Part shown: positions 15,169 to 24,893 of the stretch, one piece after another
How positions within the stretch are numbered: position 1 is the stretch's first letter
How the letters are laid out: each line of letters starts with the position of its first letter
From: Acidobacteriota bacterium
Lineage (GTDB): Bacteria > Acidobacteriota > UBA6911 > RPQK01 > JAJDTT01
Length of the DNA: 33,843 nt
Assembly: GCA_022827025.1 (NCBI GenBank)
Contig: JAJDTT010000310.1
Location: forward strand, 1 to 33,843
Direction of reading: 5' to 3'
Position numbers and translations under genes: made by a program
Notes under the pieces: model-generated
What the model saw: the letters and a program-made list of their open reading frames with translations, nothing else
What the model was told of the DNA's origin: nothing
Database searches by the model: none

Positions 15169-16791
15169 ATGATCAGAACGCTGCTGGCCTTTTGTTCGCG
15201 AACCGGGGCCTTTCCCGCCAGTTGGCGAAACCGGCTCTCCCACGCGGGAGTCCTGGGAATATTGGCGGCGATCTCCGTCGGTCTCGTCCTCTGGCTGCGG
15301 ACCGACTCGACACCGGCGCTATCCTCCCCGGCGGTGCCCGCTGCAGTCGAAGCGGATGCCGGCCCACCTTCCCAGCCGGCGACCGCTGACAAAACCCGCC
15401 GGCCCGACCCCGGCTTGGCACGGAAAATCGACGCTCTACTGGACAGCAAACGGTACCGCCGGGCCTCGTGGGGAGTCGATGTGCGCTACGTCGACGGGGG
15501 AGCCGTACTCTATTCCCGGAATCCCCTGAAATACTTCGTTCCGGCCAGCAACATGAAGGTGTTCACGACGGCGGCAGTCCTGAACCATCTGGGACCCGAC
15601 TTCCGATTCGAAACCCGCCTCGGCTACGAGGGACAACTCCAGGAGAACGGGGTTCTGACCGGAGACCTGGTCCTGATCGGGGGAGGAGATCCCGGCTTGG
15701 CCAACAATCCGGGTTCCGGCTCCATTTTCAAGCACCTGGACAACATGGTCCGGGAGGTGGAACGGGCCGGCATCCGCCTGATCCAAGGGGACGTGATCGG
15801 CGACGACTCGTTCTTCTCCTATGCGCCCCACGGACGCGGATGGAACAAGAAGGACCTGGAGTACCACTACGCCCCCCGAGTCTCCGCCCTCTCCTTCCAT
15901 GACAACCTCCTGAATTTGGTGGCCCGTCCCGGCAGACGGACCGGACAGCCCATCCGTCTTGCCAGCTACCCCTCCAACTCCCTTTTCCAACTGGTCAACA
16001 TGGGCACCACCGTCGCGGATGGTCCGCAAGCCACCGGATACTTCTTCCGGTCCCTGGGAAACCACAAGGCGGTCATCGGGGGCCAGATCCCCGTCAACAG
16101 TCCGGGCTGGACCCGCCGGATCACGATGGAGGATCCCGCCCTGTACACGGCGACACTCTTGAGGGACCGTCTTCGCAAGCGGGGCATTCGGGTCTCAGGC
16201 TCGGTCCGCTCCCGTCACACCGCGCCGGCAGACGGCGTGGAAACGCAGGTCATTTACGTCCACGAGTCCCCGCCTCTGATCCAGTTCATCTTTCGGGTCA
16301 ACAAGGAGAGTCACAATCTCTACGCCGAGATCCTGCTCCGAACCCTGGGCGCCGTCGTCAAAGGCCGAGGCAGCGATTCGGGCGGATTGGAAGTGGTTTA
16401 CGAGCTGCTTCGGGAAGCGGGGGTGCCGTTGCGCCTCACCGATATTCAGGACGGGTCCGGGCTCTCGGAGCAGAACCTGATCACCCCCCGGGCGCAGTCG
16501 ATGTTACTTCAGCACGTGGCGGGAAAGTCCTTCTTCCCCTTCTTCCTGGGCAGCTTGCCCATTGCCGGCAGGACCGGCACCCTCAGCGGGCGGATGGGGG
16601 GAACGCCCGCAGCCAACCGCGTCTTCGCCAAGACCGGGACGCTGTCCAACGCCATCACCCTGGGCGGATACGTCCAATCCCGATCCTCGGAACTGCTGGC
16701 CTTTTCCATCCTGGTCAACGATCACCGCTTCGGCCACTACACCGCCCGCCGCGGCATCGACGAGATCTGCAGCCTTTTGGCCAGGCAGTAG
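15169..16791 (+). CDS. dacB: D-Ala-D-Ala carboxypeptidase/endopeptidase, PBP4 type (S13)
   Basis: This 540-residue protein starts at ATG 15169, with AGGAGG about 11 bases upstream; a frame extension back into lepB is disregarded. A membrane segment spans about residues 26-44 (VLGILAAISVGLVLWL), followed by a Pro/Ala-rich linker to about 80. The three penicillin-binding motifs are present: SNMK (Ser127-Lys130), SHN (381-383) and KTG (488-490). It trims and cleaves peptidoglycan cross-links in the periplasm. The membrane segment looks like an uncleaved anchor rather than a signal peptide, a minor difference from soluble PBP4. It probably shares a transcript with lepB. Confidence 0.93.
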   Translation: MIRTLLAFCSRTGAFPASWRNRLSHAGVLGILAAISVGLVLWLRTDSTPALSSPAVPAAVEADAGPPSQPATADKTRRPDPGLARKIDALLDSKRYRRASWGVDVRYVDGGAVLYSRNPLKYFVPASNMKVFTTAAVLNHLGPDFRFETRLGYEGQLQENGVLTGDLVLIGGGDPGLANNPGSGSIFKHLDNMVREVERAGIRLIQGDVIGDDSFFSYAPHGRGWNKKDLEYHYAPRVSALSFHDNLLNLVARPGRRTGQPIRLASYPSNSLFQLVNMGTTVADGPQATGYFFRSLGNHKAVIGGQIPVNSPGWTRRITMEDPALYTATLLRDRLRKRGIRVSGSVRSRHTAPADGVETQVIYVHESPPLIQFIFRVNKESHNLYAEILLRTLGAVVKGRGSDSGGLEVVYELLREAGVPLRLTDIQDGSGLSEQNLITPRAQSMLLQHVAGKSFFPFFLGSLPIAGRTGTLSGRMGGTPAANRVFAKTGTLSNAITLGGYVQSRSSELLAFSILVNDHRFGHYTARRGIDEICSLLARQ

Positions 16792-16835
16792 GGAAACTGT
16801 CCAGACGTCACCCCGACGCACCTGTTCCGACCGGT

Positions 16836-17057
16836 TCAAGGTTTCAGTCCGTCAGTGGTTGACCGGTCCCACGCGTCGGCGCCGTTACCCCCATCCCATT
16901 CATCCCACGCGGCCGCATAGTCGCGGGCGAGTTCCTTGGTACGCAACAGATGCAGGGCTGCACGCACCACTGCTGACCGCGACTTGAAGTCTCGCGTGCG
17001 CGCATAGTCGTCGAGGAAGTGGACTTCATCTTCACTGAGGCTGATGCTCAGTTTCAT
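16836..17057 (-). CDS. Orphan ribbon-helix-helix antitoxin-like protein
   Basis: This 73-residue protein starts at ATG 17057 (MKLSISLSEDEVHFLDDYAR). Residues 1-40 fit a CopG/ParD/MazE9-type ribbon-helix-helix: an N-terminal strand with alternating residues, then two helices ending in SRSAVVRAALHLL. The acidic, Trp-containing tail (AAAWDEWDGGNGADAWD) resembles the toxin-binding tail of MazE-type antitoxins. Such proteins dimerise, bind operator DNA and neutralise a partner toxin. No toxin gene is next to it: downstream lies the convergent 3' end of dacB and upstream a hairpin repeat. It is therefore an orphan or has been recruited as a plain regulator. Confidence 0.8.
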   Translation of the reverse strand: MKLSISLSEDEVHFLDDYARTRDFKSRSAVVRAALHLLRTKELARDYAAAWDEWDGGNGADAWDRSTTDGLKP

Positions 17058-17118
17058 CTTTCGCAGGCCCCCCGCACCACGTCCCGGCGGTTGGCTTGGC
17101 CTTGGTCTGGTTTGAACC

Positions 17119-17148
17119 GAAGAGGGCACCCACAAGGGGTGCCCCTAC
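17119..17148 (-). repeat. Dispersed hairpin repeat, copy B
   Basis: This has the same 30-bp layout as copy A, but the variable stem pairs are A-T and C-G (GGCACCCC on one arm, GGGTGCCC on the other). Both arms changed together. It lies between the orphan antitoxin start and the bshA stop. Confidence 0.85.
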
Positions 17149-17216
17149 GGGATTCGAATTCGAGGCTCGACCCGTTCTGAATACATGTATTTGCAGGAAA
17201 AGACACTAACAGCCCG

Positions 17217-18386
17217 TCACCGGGTGACTCCAACCGTGCCGCTATTCCCGCGCGTTCGAACAGACCGAACGCCTTTTTCGATGGTCTCCCGGTAGTAGGC
17301 CTCATAGAGGGGCGCAACGTGTTGCGCCGAATACTCGAGGGATCGCTCCCGGCAATTGATTCTGAGTTGCCTCAGCCGATCTTCCGCAAGCAGGCTCACG
17401 GCGGCTTGAGCCATGCCGGCCACGTCACCAACCGGGTGGAGCAGGCCGGTCTCGCCTTCCTGGATCAACTCCGGGACCCCGCCCACGCGCGTGGCCACCA
17501 CCGGAACTCCGCAGGCCATGGCCTCCAGCGCCGCCAGGCCGAAGCTCTCGGTCTCGCTGGGCAGCAGCATGACGTCGCAGACCGAAAGGTAATTCTCGAT
17601 GGCGTCCACCATGCCGACGAAGAAGACCGAGTCACCGATCCCCAACTCGCTGGCCAGGTACTGGGCGTTGGATCGTTCCACCCCGTCGCCGATCATGAGC
17701 AGGACGGCCGGGATCTGCTGTTGCACACGGTGAAAGACCCGGACCACGTCGTCCACCCGCTTGACCGGCCTGAAATTGGACAGGTGGACCAGGATCTTCT
17801 CGCCGCGGGGGGCGAACCGCCGGTGAATCTCGGGCGAAAAGCGCCGCTGCATGCGGTCCACGTCCACGAAATTGGGAATCACGCGGATATCGCATTCGCT
17901 GCAGAATTCCTCGAGCGTCGCCTCCTTGAGGAAATGGCTCACCGCGGTGACCCCGTCGCTCTGACGGAGTCCGAACTGGGTGACGGGCAGATAGGAATGG
18001 TCCCGGCCCACCAGCGTGATGTCGGTGCCGTGGAGCGTCGTGATCACCGGAACCCAGCGGGGATGGATCATCTCCCGGGCCAGGTAGCCGCTGATGGCGT
18101 GGGGAATCGCGTAGTGGACGTGCAGCAGGTCGAGATTCTCCCGCTTGATCACCTCCACCATCTTGGTGGCCAGGGCCAGGTCGTAGGGAACGTACTCGAA
18201 GAGGGGGTAGGCCATGGCCTCCACTTCATGGAAGAAGATCCGTTCCCCCAGTTCCAGAAGGCGGCTGGGCATGGACGAGCTGATGATATGAACCCGGTGT
18301 CCCCTCTGGGCCAGGCACTGGGACAACTCGGTCGCGACGATGCCGCTGCCGCCGTAGGTCGGATAGCACGTGATGCCGACGTTCAT
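17217..18386 (-). CDS. bshA: N-acetylglucosaminyl-L-malate synthase, bacillithiol pathway
   Basis: This 389-residue GT4 glycosyltransferase joins UDP-GlcNAc and L-malate, the first step of bacillithiol synthesis. BshA-type motifs include [17 protein letters not shown] at the N-terminus, [31 protein letters not shown] and [12 protein letters not shown]. The nucleotide-sugar site [19 protein letters not shown] carries the EX7E pattern. These N-terminal motifs separate BshA from generic GT4 enzymes. bshB and bshC are not in this window. It lies 81 bp downstream of the DUF4340 gene on the same strand and could be its distal partner, though no functional link is evident. The start is ATG 18386 without a strong ribosome site. 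Confidence 0.9.
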   Translation of the reverse strand: MNVGITCYPTYGGSGIVATELSQCLAQRGHRVHIISSSMPSRLLELGERIFFHEVEAMAYPLFEYVPYDLALATKMVEVIKRENLDLLHVHYAIPHAISGYLAREMIHPRWVPVITTLHGTDITLVGRDHSYLPVTQFGLRQSDGVTAVSHFLKEATLEEFCSECDIRVIPNFVDVDRMQRRFSPEIHRRFAPRGEKILVHLSNFRPVKRVDDVVRVFHRVQQQIPAVLLMIGDGVERSNAQYLASELGIGDSVFFVGMVDAIENYLSVCDVMLLPSETESFGLAALEAMACGVPVVATRVGGVPELIQEGETGLLHPVGDVAGMAQAAVSLLAEDRLRQLRINCRERSLEYSAQHVAPLYEAYYRETIEKGVRSVRTRGNSGTVGVTR

Positions 18387-18467
18387 GGCAATAGGGACAG
18401 CATTCCGGTCAGGCCTACCGAGAATGGCGGGTTTGAACGCGCCGCGGTGATCCCGGCCGTCCCGGGT

Positions 18468-19790
18468 TCAAATGATCTCGTCCACCTTGAACTGGATCTT
18501 GTCGAAAGCTTCCTTGGAGATAGCGCCGGTGCGGCCCGATTCCAGCTTTCGAGCCACGTAGCGTTCCCCCTCCCGGGAAAACTGGAAGTTCCGGGCGGGT
18601 CCGTCCTTCAGTTCGATCCGGACCCGGACCTGGGGCGCGGGCAGATCGGTCCCCGCCTCGACTGAGCCGGCGTCGATGGACTCGAACTTGATGTCGTCCA
18701 TGGGATACCAGAACTTGTAGGCCAGTGCCTCCTTGTCCTTTTGCTCCTCCGGCTTCTCCAGGATCCACTTGTAGTCTTCGCGGCGGGCATGGATCACCCG
18801 GTCCCCGATCGTCACCACGACGGCGGCGATATCATCCTGGTCCACGTCGATGACGTCCTTGTCACGGAACTCCCACAGCTCCTGGACCAGCTTGTCCCGG
18901 ACCTCCTTGCCGATGCTGAAAACCGGAGACCGGGCGGCATTGCGCGCCAGGTACTGTTCCTCGGCTTCCTCGAATTCGTTGCCCAGCTCGAGGGTTTCCC
19001 ACTGATCCTGACCCTCCTGCTGGAAGCGGACCCTCAATTGCGGTTCCTCCAGCCCGTACCGGCCCAGATCATCGCTCTCCTCGGCGACGAACTGCTTGGC
19101 CTCGGCGAACTCCAGGGAGGACAGGAGACCACTCACGGCGCTCTGGTCGGCCGCCTCCTGCAGAGGCGATTCCAGCATCCAATTGCCCTCTTCCTTCTTG
19201 AGACGCAGCTTTTCCGAAGCGCGAAAGATCTCGACGACCGCGACCTTGTCCCGCTCCATGGAAACCACTTTCTTGTCCCGCCAATCCATCAACTCCTTGT
19301 CGGCCGCGGTGAAGAGCCGATTCGAGACCACGTGAACCCGGGACTCTCCCTGGACCTGGACATAGAGGTTGCTTTTCGTGAAGTCGTCGCTGCCCACGCT
19401 CAGGACTCTGCTCTCGTCACCCGCCCCGACCGTCAGTTTGAGACGAGGTTCGGCCAGTCCGTACTCCTCGGGTCCCGCGCCCGTCTCCGCGAACGTCCGG
19501 TCGATGCGCGCCGTCCCCAGGTCGCGAACCAGTGAGTCGACGCTGGTCTTGTCGGCGGCCGCCTCCAGCGGCGCCTTGAGGACCCAGCTCTCGCCGATCT
19601 TCTCCAGCAGGATCGGATCTTGTCCGGTCCGGTCGATCCTCACCGAACTGATCTGGTCCTGTTCCAGGCGCAGAAGGCTCTCCTCCTGCTCCTTGGCCGC
19701 TTGCCGCGTCTTCTCGCCTTCGATCTCGTAGAAGTAGACCCAGAGGACCAGGGCCAGGAATGCAACAAACAGGATGCCGATCTTTTTCAT
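18468..19790 (-). CDS. DUF4340 protein of a Gld-like exporter operon
   Basis: The product is about 440 residues, starting at ATG 19790 (MKKIGILF); an ATG two codons earlier (19796) is equally possible. One N-terminal membrane segment (KIGILFVAFLALVLWVYFY) anchors a large, charged extracytoplasmic domain. Two internally similar parts carry the DUF4340 pattern 'W.L..P....AD...V..LL..L', seen as SWVLKAPLEAAADKTSVDSL and again as NWMLESPLQEAADQSAVSGL. DUF4340 genes regularly follow GldG-like genes in gliding-type ABC operons of many diderm phyla, including non-gliding ones. Its exact role is unknown; a periplasmic adaptor or substrate-holding subunit is plausible. It lies 91 bp after the GldG-like gene. 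Confidence 0.85.
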   Translation of the reverse strand: MKKIGILFVAFLALVLWVYFYEIEGEKTRQAAKEQEESLLRLEQDQISSVRIDRTGQDPILLEKIGESWVLKAPLEAAADKTSVDSLVRDLGTARIDRTFAETGAGPEEYGLAEPRLKLTVGAGDESRVLSVGSDDFTKSNLYVQVQGESRVHVVSNRLFTAADKELMDWRDKKVVSMERDKVAVVEIFRASEKLRLKKEEGNWMLESPLQEAADQSAVSGLLSSLEFAEAKQFVAEESDDLGRYGLEEPQLRVRFQQEGQDQWETLELGNEFEEAEEQYLARNAARSPVFSIGKEVRDKLVQELWEFRDKDVIDVDQDDIAAVVVTIGDRVIHARREDYKWILEKPEEQKDKEALAYKFWYPMDDIKFESIDAGSVEAGTDLPAPQVRVRIELKDGPARNFQFSREGERYVARKLESGRTGAISKEAFDKIQFKVDEII

Positions 19791-19881
19791 GGTCATCGTC
19801 CGGAAACTGCTCGGGAGCCGCTCCCGTCCCCGGAGCCATTCCCGGGAGGACACCGGGGCTCGGCTCAGGGGCCGCCCAGCT

Positions 19882-21555
19882 TCATTTCCGCCTGAGCCAC
19901 ACCGCCATGCCGAAGACCAGGGTCACCAGAGGCATGAGGATGACGGTGGCCCAGAACATCAGGGTCGATTCTCTCCGGGTCAGATTGACCCTGCGGTTCT
20001 CCGGATCCCTGGACTGGACCGCCACCAGGTCCGTGTCCTCCGCCAGCCAACTGACGGTCATTCGAAGGAAATCGCCGTTGGCGGAAGTGGTGGAGTAGGC
20101 ATTGGTGGCGAAATCGGAATCGCCCACCAGGACGATGCGCGACTCGCGGGATTCGGCTTCACTCGGGCCACCATCCTCGACGCCGCCCTCAGGGTCCGGT
20201 TCAGGAGACGCCTCTTCGGCGCTGTCCTCGTTCCCACCCTCTGCGTGGTGGGACGACTCCTCTCCTCCCGGTTCACCGCCGGTCTGAACCGTCTTCACGG
20301 CCACGGCCGCCAAAGCCAGGGGCCCCTGGATGTCCTGGTCCTCGTCGAATGCCGCCTGGTTGCCCTCCAGGTCCGTTTCTCCCCAACTTCGGGCAGACGT
20401 GGAGAAGAGCTTCGACGAGCTGTACCCGAGCGGGCTATCGGTCGCTTGCACGCTCTGAGCCATGGGGAAAAAGGTCATGACTCCGCTCAATTCATCCGTA
20501 ATCGGGTGGGTTTCGTAGCTGGAGACGATGGGGGCGGCCACGCCGAGCCCGAAGAGCTGACCCACTCCGCTGGCGTCGATCACCACGTTTCCGTCCACGC
20601 CCAATCCGTACTCCCCCAACAGGCCGTCCATGGAGAACCTGGTCCGGGGGTCCAGCATCAGAAGCAGTTTCCCTCCGCCCTCCAGGTATTCCTTCAGCAG
20701 CCCGACCTCGTTGGGGAGAAAGCTCACCGTGGGACCGGCGGCAACCAGGACCGCGGGATTCTCGGGCAGGGCATTCTCCTGCGCCAGGTTGGTGCTCCGG
20801 ACGACGTAGTTCTGTCTCTCGATCGCCTCCTTGACCTGGGACAACCCGTCAGGGCCGGACTCCTCCAGGCTCCGCTCTCCATGACCGGTCAAGAAGTAGA
20901 CGATCTTCTCTCCCTCGCGCGTCACCTTGATAACGGCGTTGGTGATCTTGGCTTCGTCGAAATCATCCACGATCTCGGTCTTGGCCCCGCTGACCACGGC
21001 GACCTGGCCGAAGCGTTCCACGTCGTACTGGGCCGCCCGGCTTGGCTCTTGCTGCGGGTCCACCACCTCATAGTCGACCCGGGTGGAAACATATCGGTAC
21101 TGCTGCATCAGGTCCTCGAAGACCGTGGACTGGATTTCGTCCTGGAAGAACCCCACGACCTGGATCTCCCCTTCCAGGGCCTCGACCACCTTCCGGCTCT
21201 GGTTGGAAAGGGAGTAGAGCTGATTCTCCGTCAAGTCGATTCTCCGGTTGTGGCGGAGATTGAGGAAGCTCAACAGGCACACGATGGCGACCACCAGCAC
21301 CGTGGAAGCTCCCGCGGCGGCGCCATGGCGTCCGCGGCGCGAGGTCAAGCTTGACCGCAACTGCCCCAGGTTCAGGACGACCCAGAGAACCAGCAGGCCG
21401 GCGCCCCCGTAGACCGCCGCCTGGGCCTTCCAGTCCCAGAGATTGTTGACCGAATAGTAGAAGTAGCCCCCGATCAGGCCTCCCGCGCCGGCATAGATCA
21501 GGGTCTCGGAGGTGCCGAAAACCGAGACCAGAGACTGAATCAGTTTCTTGAGCAC
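19882..21555 (-). CDS. GldG-like ABC-transporter auxiliary protein
   Basis: This 557-residue protein starts at ATG 21555, one base after the stop of the permease gene. Two membrane segments near the N-terminus (about 18-35 and 46-62) and one at about 85-100 precede a large domain beginning RRIDLTENQLYSLSNQSRKV, the GldG/ABC_transp_aux signature. This domain contains YFLTGHGERSL and LLMLDPRTRFSMDGL, typical of the intracellular-IFT52-like fold of the family. An acidic low-complexity insert (about 430-470, rich in Glu, Gly, Pro and Ser) interrupts the domain, and a final membrane helix (LMFWATVILMPLVTLVFGMAVWL) ends in RRK. It works with the adjacent ATPase and permease. The transported substrate is unknown. 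Confidence 0.88.
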   Translation of the reverse strand: MLKKLIQSLVSVFGTSETLIYAGAGGLIGGYFYYSVNNLWDWKAQAAVYGGAGLLVLWVVLNLGQLRSSLTSRRGRHGAAAGASTVLVVAIVCLLSFLNLRHNRRIDLTENQLYSLSNQSRKVVEALEGEIQVVGFFQDEIQSTVFEDLMQQYRYVSTRVDYEVVDPQQEPSRAAQYDVERFGQVAVVSGAKTEIVDDFDEAKITNAVIKVTREGEKIVYFLTGHGERSLEESGPDGLSQVKEAIERQNYVVRSTNLAQENALPENPAVLVAAGPTVSFLPNEVGLLKEYLEGGGKLLLMLDPRTRFSMDGLLGEYGLGVDGNVVIDASGVGQLFGLGVAAPIVSSYETHPITDELSGVMTFFPMAQSVQATDSPLGYSSSKLFSTSARSWGETDLEGNQAAFDEDQDIQGPLALAAVAVKTVQTGGEPGGEESSHHAEGGNEDSAEEASPEPDPEGGVEDGGPSEAESRESRIVLVGDSDFATNAYSTTSANGDFLRMTVSWLAEDTDLVAVQSRDPENRRVNLTRRESTLMFWATVILMPLVTLVFGMAVWLRRK

Positions 21556-21556
21556 T

Positions 21557-22345
21557 TCAGGACCTCCATTTCGGGGAGTTCAGGGATACCGAAGTCAGAA
21601 AGAGTCCGATGAAGATCAGCGACAGATAGAAGAAAACGTGGCTGGTGTCCAGGACTCCCCTGGTGAAGTCTTCGTAGTGGTTCATGATGGAGAGGTAGCG
21701 CAGGACCTCGTTGGCCAGCGTCGATCCGGTTCCGGCCATCCAGTCCACGACCCACAGGATGATGAAGAAGCCGAAGGAGAGGATGCCTGCGACGATCTGG
21801 CTCTCGGTCAGCGAGGACGCGAAGATCCCCAGGCTCAGGAGCGAACCGCCCAGCAGGAAGGCTCCCAGGAATCCGTTGAGAACCGGGCTCAAGGGCGGTA
21901 GCGGGTCGCTGTAGAAGTAGAGGAGGCACAAGTTGAGAATGGTGGGAACCAGCATCACCAGGAGGAAGACCATGACCGCCGTGAACTTCCCCAGAATCAG
22001 TTGCAGGTGGGTCAGGGGCGAGGTGAAGAGAAGCTCCACGGTGCCGCGCTTCTTCTCTTCCGCGAAGACACCCATGGTGATCAAGGGCATGAGAAGCAGA
22101 AATATGGTGCTGATGACGCTGAAGAAGCTGCTCATGATCGCGGAGAACACATCCACCGGGGGCGGTGCGGACCCGAACTGCTGGGACTGGAATCCCATCT
22201 GCTGAACCCTCTCGATGAGGGAGGTGGTGATCCCGAAGAAGAAATAGCCCGAAACCGCGAAGAAAACACCCAGCACGGCGTAGGCGATGGGGCTGACGAA
22301 GAAACCGTACAGTTCCTTGCAGACGATGGCGAAGTAGTTCCTCAC
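21557..22345 (-). CDS. GldF-like ABC-2 permease
   Basis: This 262-residue integral membrane protein starts at ATG 22345, overlapping the ATPase stop by four bases (ATGA). About six hydrophobic segments are visible, among them VLGVFFAVSGYFFFG, VISTIFLLLMPLITMGV and FTAVMVFLLVMLVPTIL. The FAEEKKRGTVELLFTSPL stretch is the cytoplasmic coupling motif typical of ABC-2/GldF permeases (NosY-like). A Gln/Ser/Pro-rich periplasmic loop lies between helices 1 and 2. Together with the neighbouring ATPase it forms the export channel. No gliding machinery is seen in the window, so a gliding role should not be assumed. Confidence 0.92.
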   Translation of the reverse strand: MRNYFAIVCKELYGFFVSPIAYAVLGVFFAVSGYFFFGITTSLIERVQQMGFQSQQFGSAPPPVDVFSAIMSSFFSVISTIFLLLMPLITMGVFAEEKKRGTVELLFTSPLTHLQLILGKFTAVMVFLLVMLVPTILNLCLLYFYSDPLPPLSPVLNGFLGAFLLGGSLLSLGIFASSLTESQIVAGILSFGFFIILWVVDWMAGTGSTLANEVLRYLSIMNHYEDFTRGVLDTSHVFFYLSLIFIGLFLTSVSLNSPKWRS

Positions 22346-23337
22346 GATGCCGCCTCCCCCTCCCGATCCGGATCCTCCCCTTCCCGGAAGGTTCCCTCCG
22401 ACGTCTCTTCCTCGGTGGTCAACTCCACGAAGACGTCCTCCAGGCTGACGGACCGGACCTTCAACTCGTAGAGATCGAGTCCTCCCCGGATCACCTGGCG
22501 GGCCACCGCGTGGCGGACCTCCGCCTGGCCGTCCGCCTCCACCAACACGGACGACAGGCCGTTCCCGGCTTCTTCAACCGCCACCCGCGTCACGTGGGGA
22601 AGGCCGCCCAGCAGTTCATTCACACGGCTGCCGTCACCTCCCACCGTCAGGTCGATCTGTTCCCCGCCCTGCATCCGGCTGGTCAGGTTCCGGGGAGAAT
22701 CGACGGCTACGATCCGTCCCCGGCTGATGATGATGACCCGGTCGCAGGTCATGCTCACTTCGGGCAGGATGTGAGTGGAGAGGATGATGGTGTGCTCACC
22801 TCGAAGACTGCCGATGAGCTCCCGGAACTCGATGATCTGCCTGGGGTCCAGACCGATGGTCGGTTCGTCCAGAATCAGGACGTCCGGGTCGTGGATCAGG
22901 GCCTGGGCCAACCCGACCCGTTGCCGGTAGCCCTTGGACAGGTGCTTGATCAAGCGTTCGCCCTGGCCCGCCAGTCCACACCGGTCCTTGACGATCTCCA
23001 TTCGGTCCGGCGTCTCGGCACCGGCCACTCCCTTGATGGTGGCCACGAATCGAAGGTAGCTGTCCACCGTCATTTCGGTGTACAGGGGTGGACTCTCCGG
23101 CAGGTATCCCACCCGGCTCTTGGCCTCCAACGGGTGCTCGAAGACGTCGTATCCGGCCACCACGGCCCGTCCCTCGGTGGCGGGGAAGAAGCCGGCCAGG
23201 ATCCGCATGGTGGTGGTCTTTCCGGCTCCGTTGGGACCCAGAAACCCGAGGATCTCTCCCTGGCGAACCTGGAAGCTCACGTCCTCGATGGCCGCCAGCA
23301 GGCCGTATCGTTTGGTCAGATGTTCCACCTCGATCAT
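22342..23337 (-). CDS. GldA-like ABC-transporter ATPase
   Basis: This 331-residue ATPase starts at ATG 23337 with GGAAG just upstream; the frame continues further but the upstream part has no family resemblance. It has Walker A GPNGAGKTT (34-42), signature LSKGYRQRVGLAQAL, Walker B LILDEPTIGLDP and the H-loop STHIL. The C-terminal 90 residues form the extra domain seen in GldA/CcmA-type exporters and end in an acidic tail (EETSEGTFREGEDPDREGE). It energises the permease encoded by the next, overlapping gene. The order ATPase-permease-GldG-DUF4340 is conserved in many phyla. It lies 80 bp after ispG. Confidence 0.93.
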   Translation of the reverse strand: MIEVEHLTKRYGLLAAIEDVSFQVRQGEILGFLGPNGAGKTTTMRILAGFFPATEGRAVVAGYDVFEHPLEAKSRVGYLPESPPLYTEMTVDSYLRFVATIKGVAGAETPDRMEIVKDRCGLAGQGERLIKHLSKGYRQRVGLAQALIHDPDVLILDEPTIGLDPRQIIEFRELIGSLRGEHTIILSTHILPEVSMTCDRVIIISRGRIVAVDSPRNLTSRMQGGEQIDLTVGGDGSRVNELLGGLPHVTRVAVEEAGNGLSSVLVEADGQAEVRHAVARQVIRGGLDLYELKVRSVSLEDVFVELTTEEETSEGTFREGEDPDREGEAAS

Positions 23338-23417
23338 CTGCTTCCAATCTCCTGGGAATTTTCTCTGGGAATGAAGAATCTTCAGGCACCGCCGGTGGCG
23401 GCTCCCGACTCGATACG

Positions 23418-24668
23418 CTAGGTCGGACCCAGACCGGCGCTCCTCGAAACTTCTCGAGACGCACCGTACCGATCCGTCACATAATCTTCCAGAATCCGAA
23501 TGAACCGGTCGGAGATCCCATCGCCCCGCAGCGTCGTGAATTGCCGTCCGTCCACGTAGACGGGCGCCTTCGGTTCTTCGCCGCTCCCCGGCAGGGAAAT
23601 CCCGATGTCCGCATGCTTGGACTCGCCGGGACCGTTGACGATGCAACCCATGACCGCCACCTTGAGGTCCTCGACGCCCGGATAGAGTTTCTTCCAGTCC
23701 ACCATCCTAAGACGAAGGTGCCGTTCGATATGTTCCGCCAATTCCTGGAAGAAGCTGCTGGTGGTCCGGCCGCAGCCGGGACAGGCGCTGACCTGGGGTG
23801 TGAAGCTGCGCAGGCCCAGGGATTGAAGAATCTGCTGGGCGACACGAACTTCCTCGGCTCTGCTGGCTCCGGGCAGCGGGGTCAGGCTCACCCGGATGGT
23901 CTCTCCGATGCCGTCGTGCAACAGGACGCCCAGAGCTGCCGAACTGGCCACGATCCCGCGGCTTCCCATCCCCGCTTCCGTCAGTCCCAGGTGCAGAGGG
24001 TAATCACAGGACCGTCCCAGAACCCGGTAGATCCGGATCAACTCGGGCGCCGAGGACACCTTGGCGCTCAGAATGATGCGATTCTTGGGAAGGCCGTACT
24101 CCCGGGCCAGTTCCGCAGACTCGAGGGCGCTGGCCACGATGGCCTCCTCGAGCACCACGGCGGCGCTCGCCGGCTGGGCCCGGGCTGCGTTGACCTCCAT
24201 CAGCCGCGACAGCAGATCCTGGTCCAACGAGCCCCAGTTGACGCCGATGCGAACCGGCTTGTCATATTCCAGCGCCAGTTGAATCAGCCGCCGGAAATTC
24301 TGGTCGCGATAGCGGCCCTTTCCCACGTTGCCGGGATTGATCCGGAACTTGCTCAGGGCTCGGGCGCAATCGGGATGGCGGCTGAGGAGCAGGTGGCCGT
24401 TGTAGTGGAAATCTCCCACGATGGGCACATCGTTCCCCTCTCCTCTCAGCCGGCGCACGATTTCGCCGACGGACCGGGCCGCGGCGTTGCTGTTGACGGT
24501 GATCCGCACAATCTCGGATCCGGCTGCGGCCAGTTCCCGGACCTGGCGGACCGTGGCCCCCACGTCGGCGGTATCCGTATTGGTCATGGACTGGACGACG
24601 ATGGGCTCATCGCCGCCGATCGCGACGTTCCCCACCTTGACCTGGACCGTCTTTCTGACCCCGGACAT
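23418..24668 (-). CDS. ispG: 4-hydroxy-3-methylbut-2-enyl diphosphate synthase
   Basis: This 416-residue enzyme (GcpE) makes HMBPP from methylerythritol cyclodiphosphate in the MEP isoprenoid pathway. The N-terminal TIM barrel shows [19 protein letters not shown] and [13 protein letters not shown]. The 4Fe-4S ligands are Cys296 and Cys299 (CPGCGR) and Cys342 ([10 protein letters not shown]). It is the short bacterial form without the extra domain found in plants and Chlamydiae. The start is ATG 24668. A perfect 22-bp palindrome lies 65 bp upstream. It is the first gene of a minus-strand run that continues into the exporter operon; whether they share a transcript is unclear. Confidence 0.95.
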   Translation of the reverse strand: MSGVRKTVQVKVGNVAIGGDEPIVVQSMTNTDTADVGATVRQVRELAAAGSEIVRITVNSNAAARSVGEIVRRLRGEGNDVPIVGDFHYNGHLLLSRHPDCARALSKFRINPGNVGKGRYRDQNFRRLIQLALEYDKPVRIGVNWGSLDQDLLSRLMEVNAARAQPASAAVVLEEAIVASALESAELAREYGLPKNRIILSAKVSSAPELIRIYRVLGRSCDYPLHLGLTEAGMGSRGIVASSAALGVLLHDGIGETIRVSLTPLPGASRAEEVRVAQQILQSLGLRSFTPQVSACPGCGRTTSSFFQELAEHIERHLRLRMVDWKKLYPGVEDLKVAVMGCIVNGPGESKHADIGISLPGSGEEPKAPVYVDGRQFTTLRGDGISDRFIRILEDYVTDRYGASREVSRSAGLGPT

Positions 24669-24732
24669 GGCTGAAATTCTACATTACGCCCCTCTTTCCC
24701 AACAAGCCGGGAGGCCCTCGGAAACTCCGATC

Positions 24733-24754
24733 CCCCGCCCTCCGGAGGGCGGGG
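24733..24754. repeat. Perfect 22-bp GC palindrome
   Basis: CCCCGCCCTCC is followed directly by its reverse complement, with no loop. It lies between the divergent ispG and the hypothetical gene at 24894. It could form a cruciform or bind a dimeric regulator. No T-run follows on either side, so it is not a standard terminator. Confidence 0.7.
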
Positions 24755-24893
24755 AAAGTTGTGATGGACGGGCCGATTTCGTATCATGATGCCGCCCACT
24801 TCGAGGCGCGGATTTGGGCCCTGGTGAGACCATGGAGGTGCCGGAAGCGGGTTCCTGACTCGTCCATTTTTCCCTCGAAGGAGTGATTCGAAG

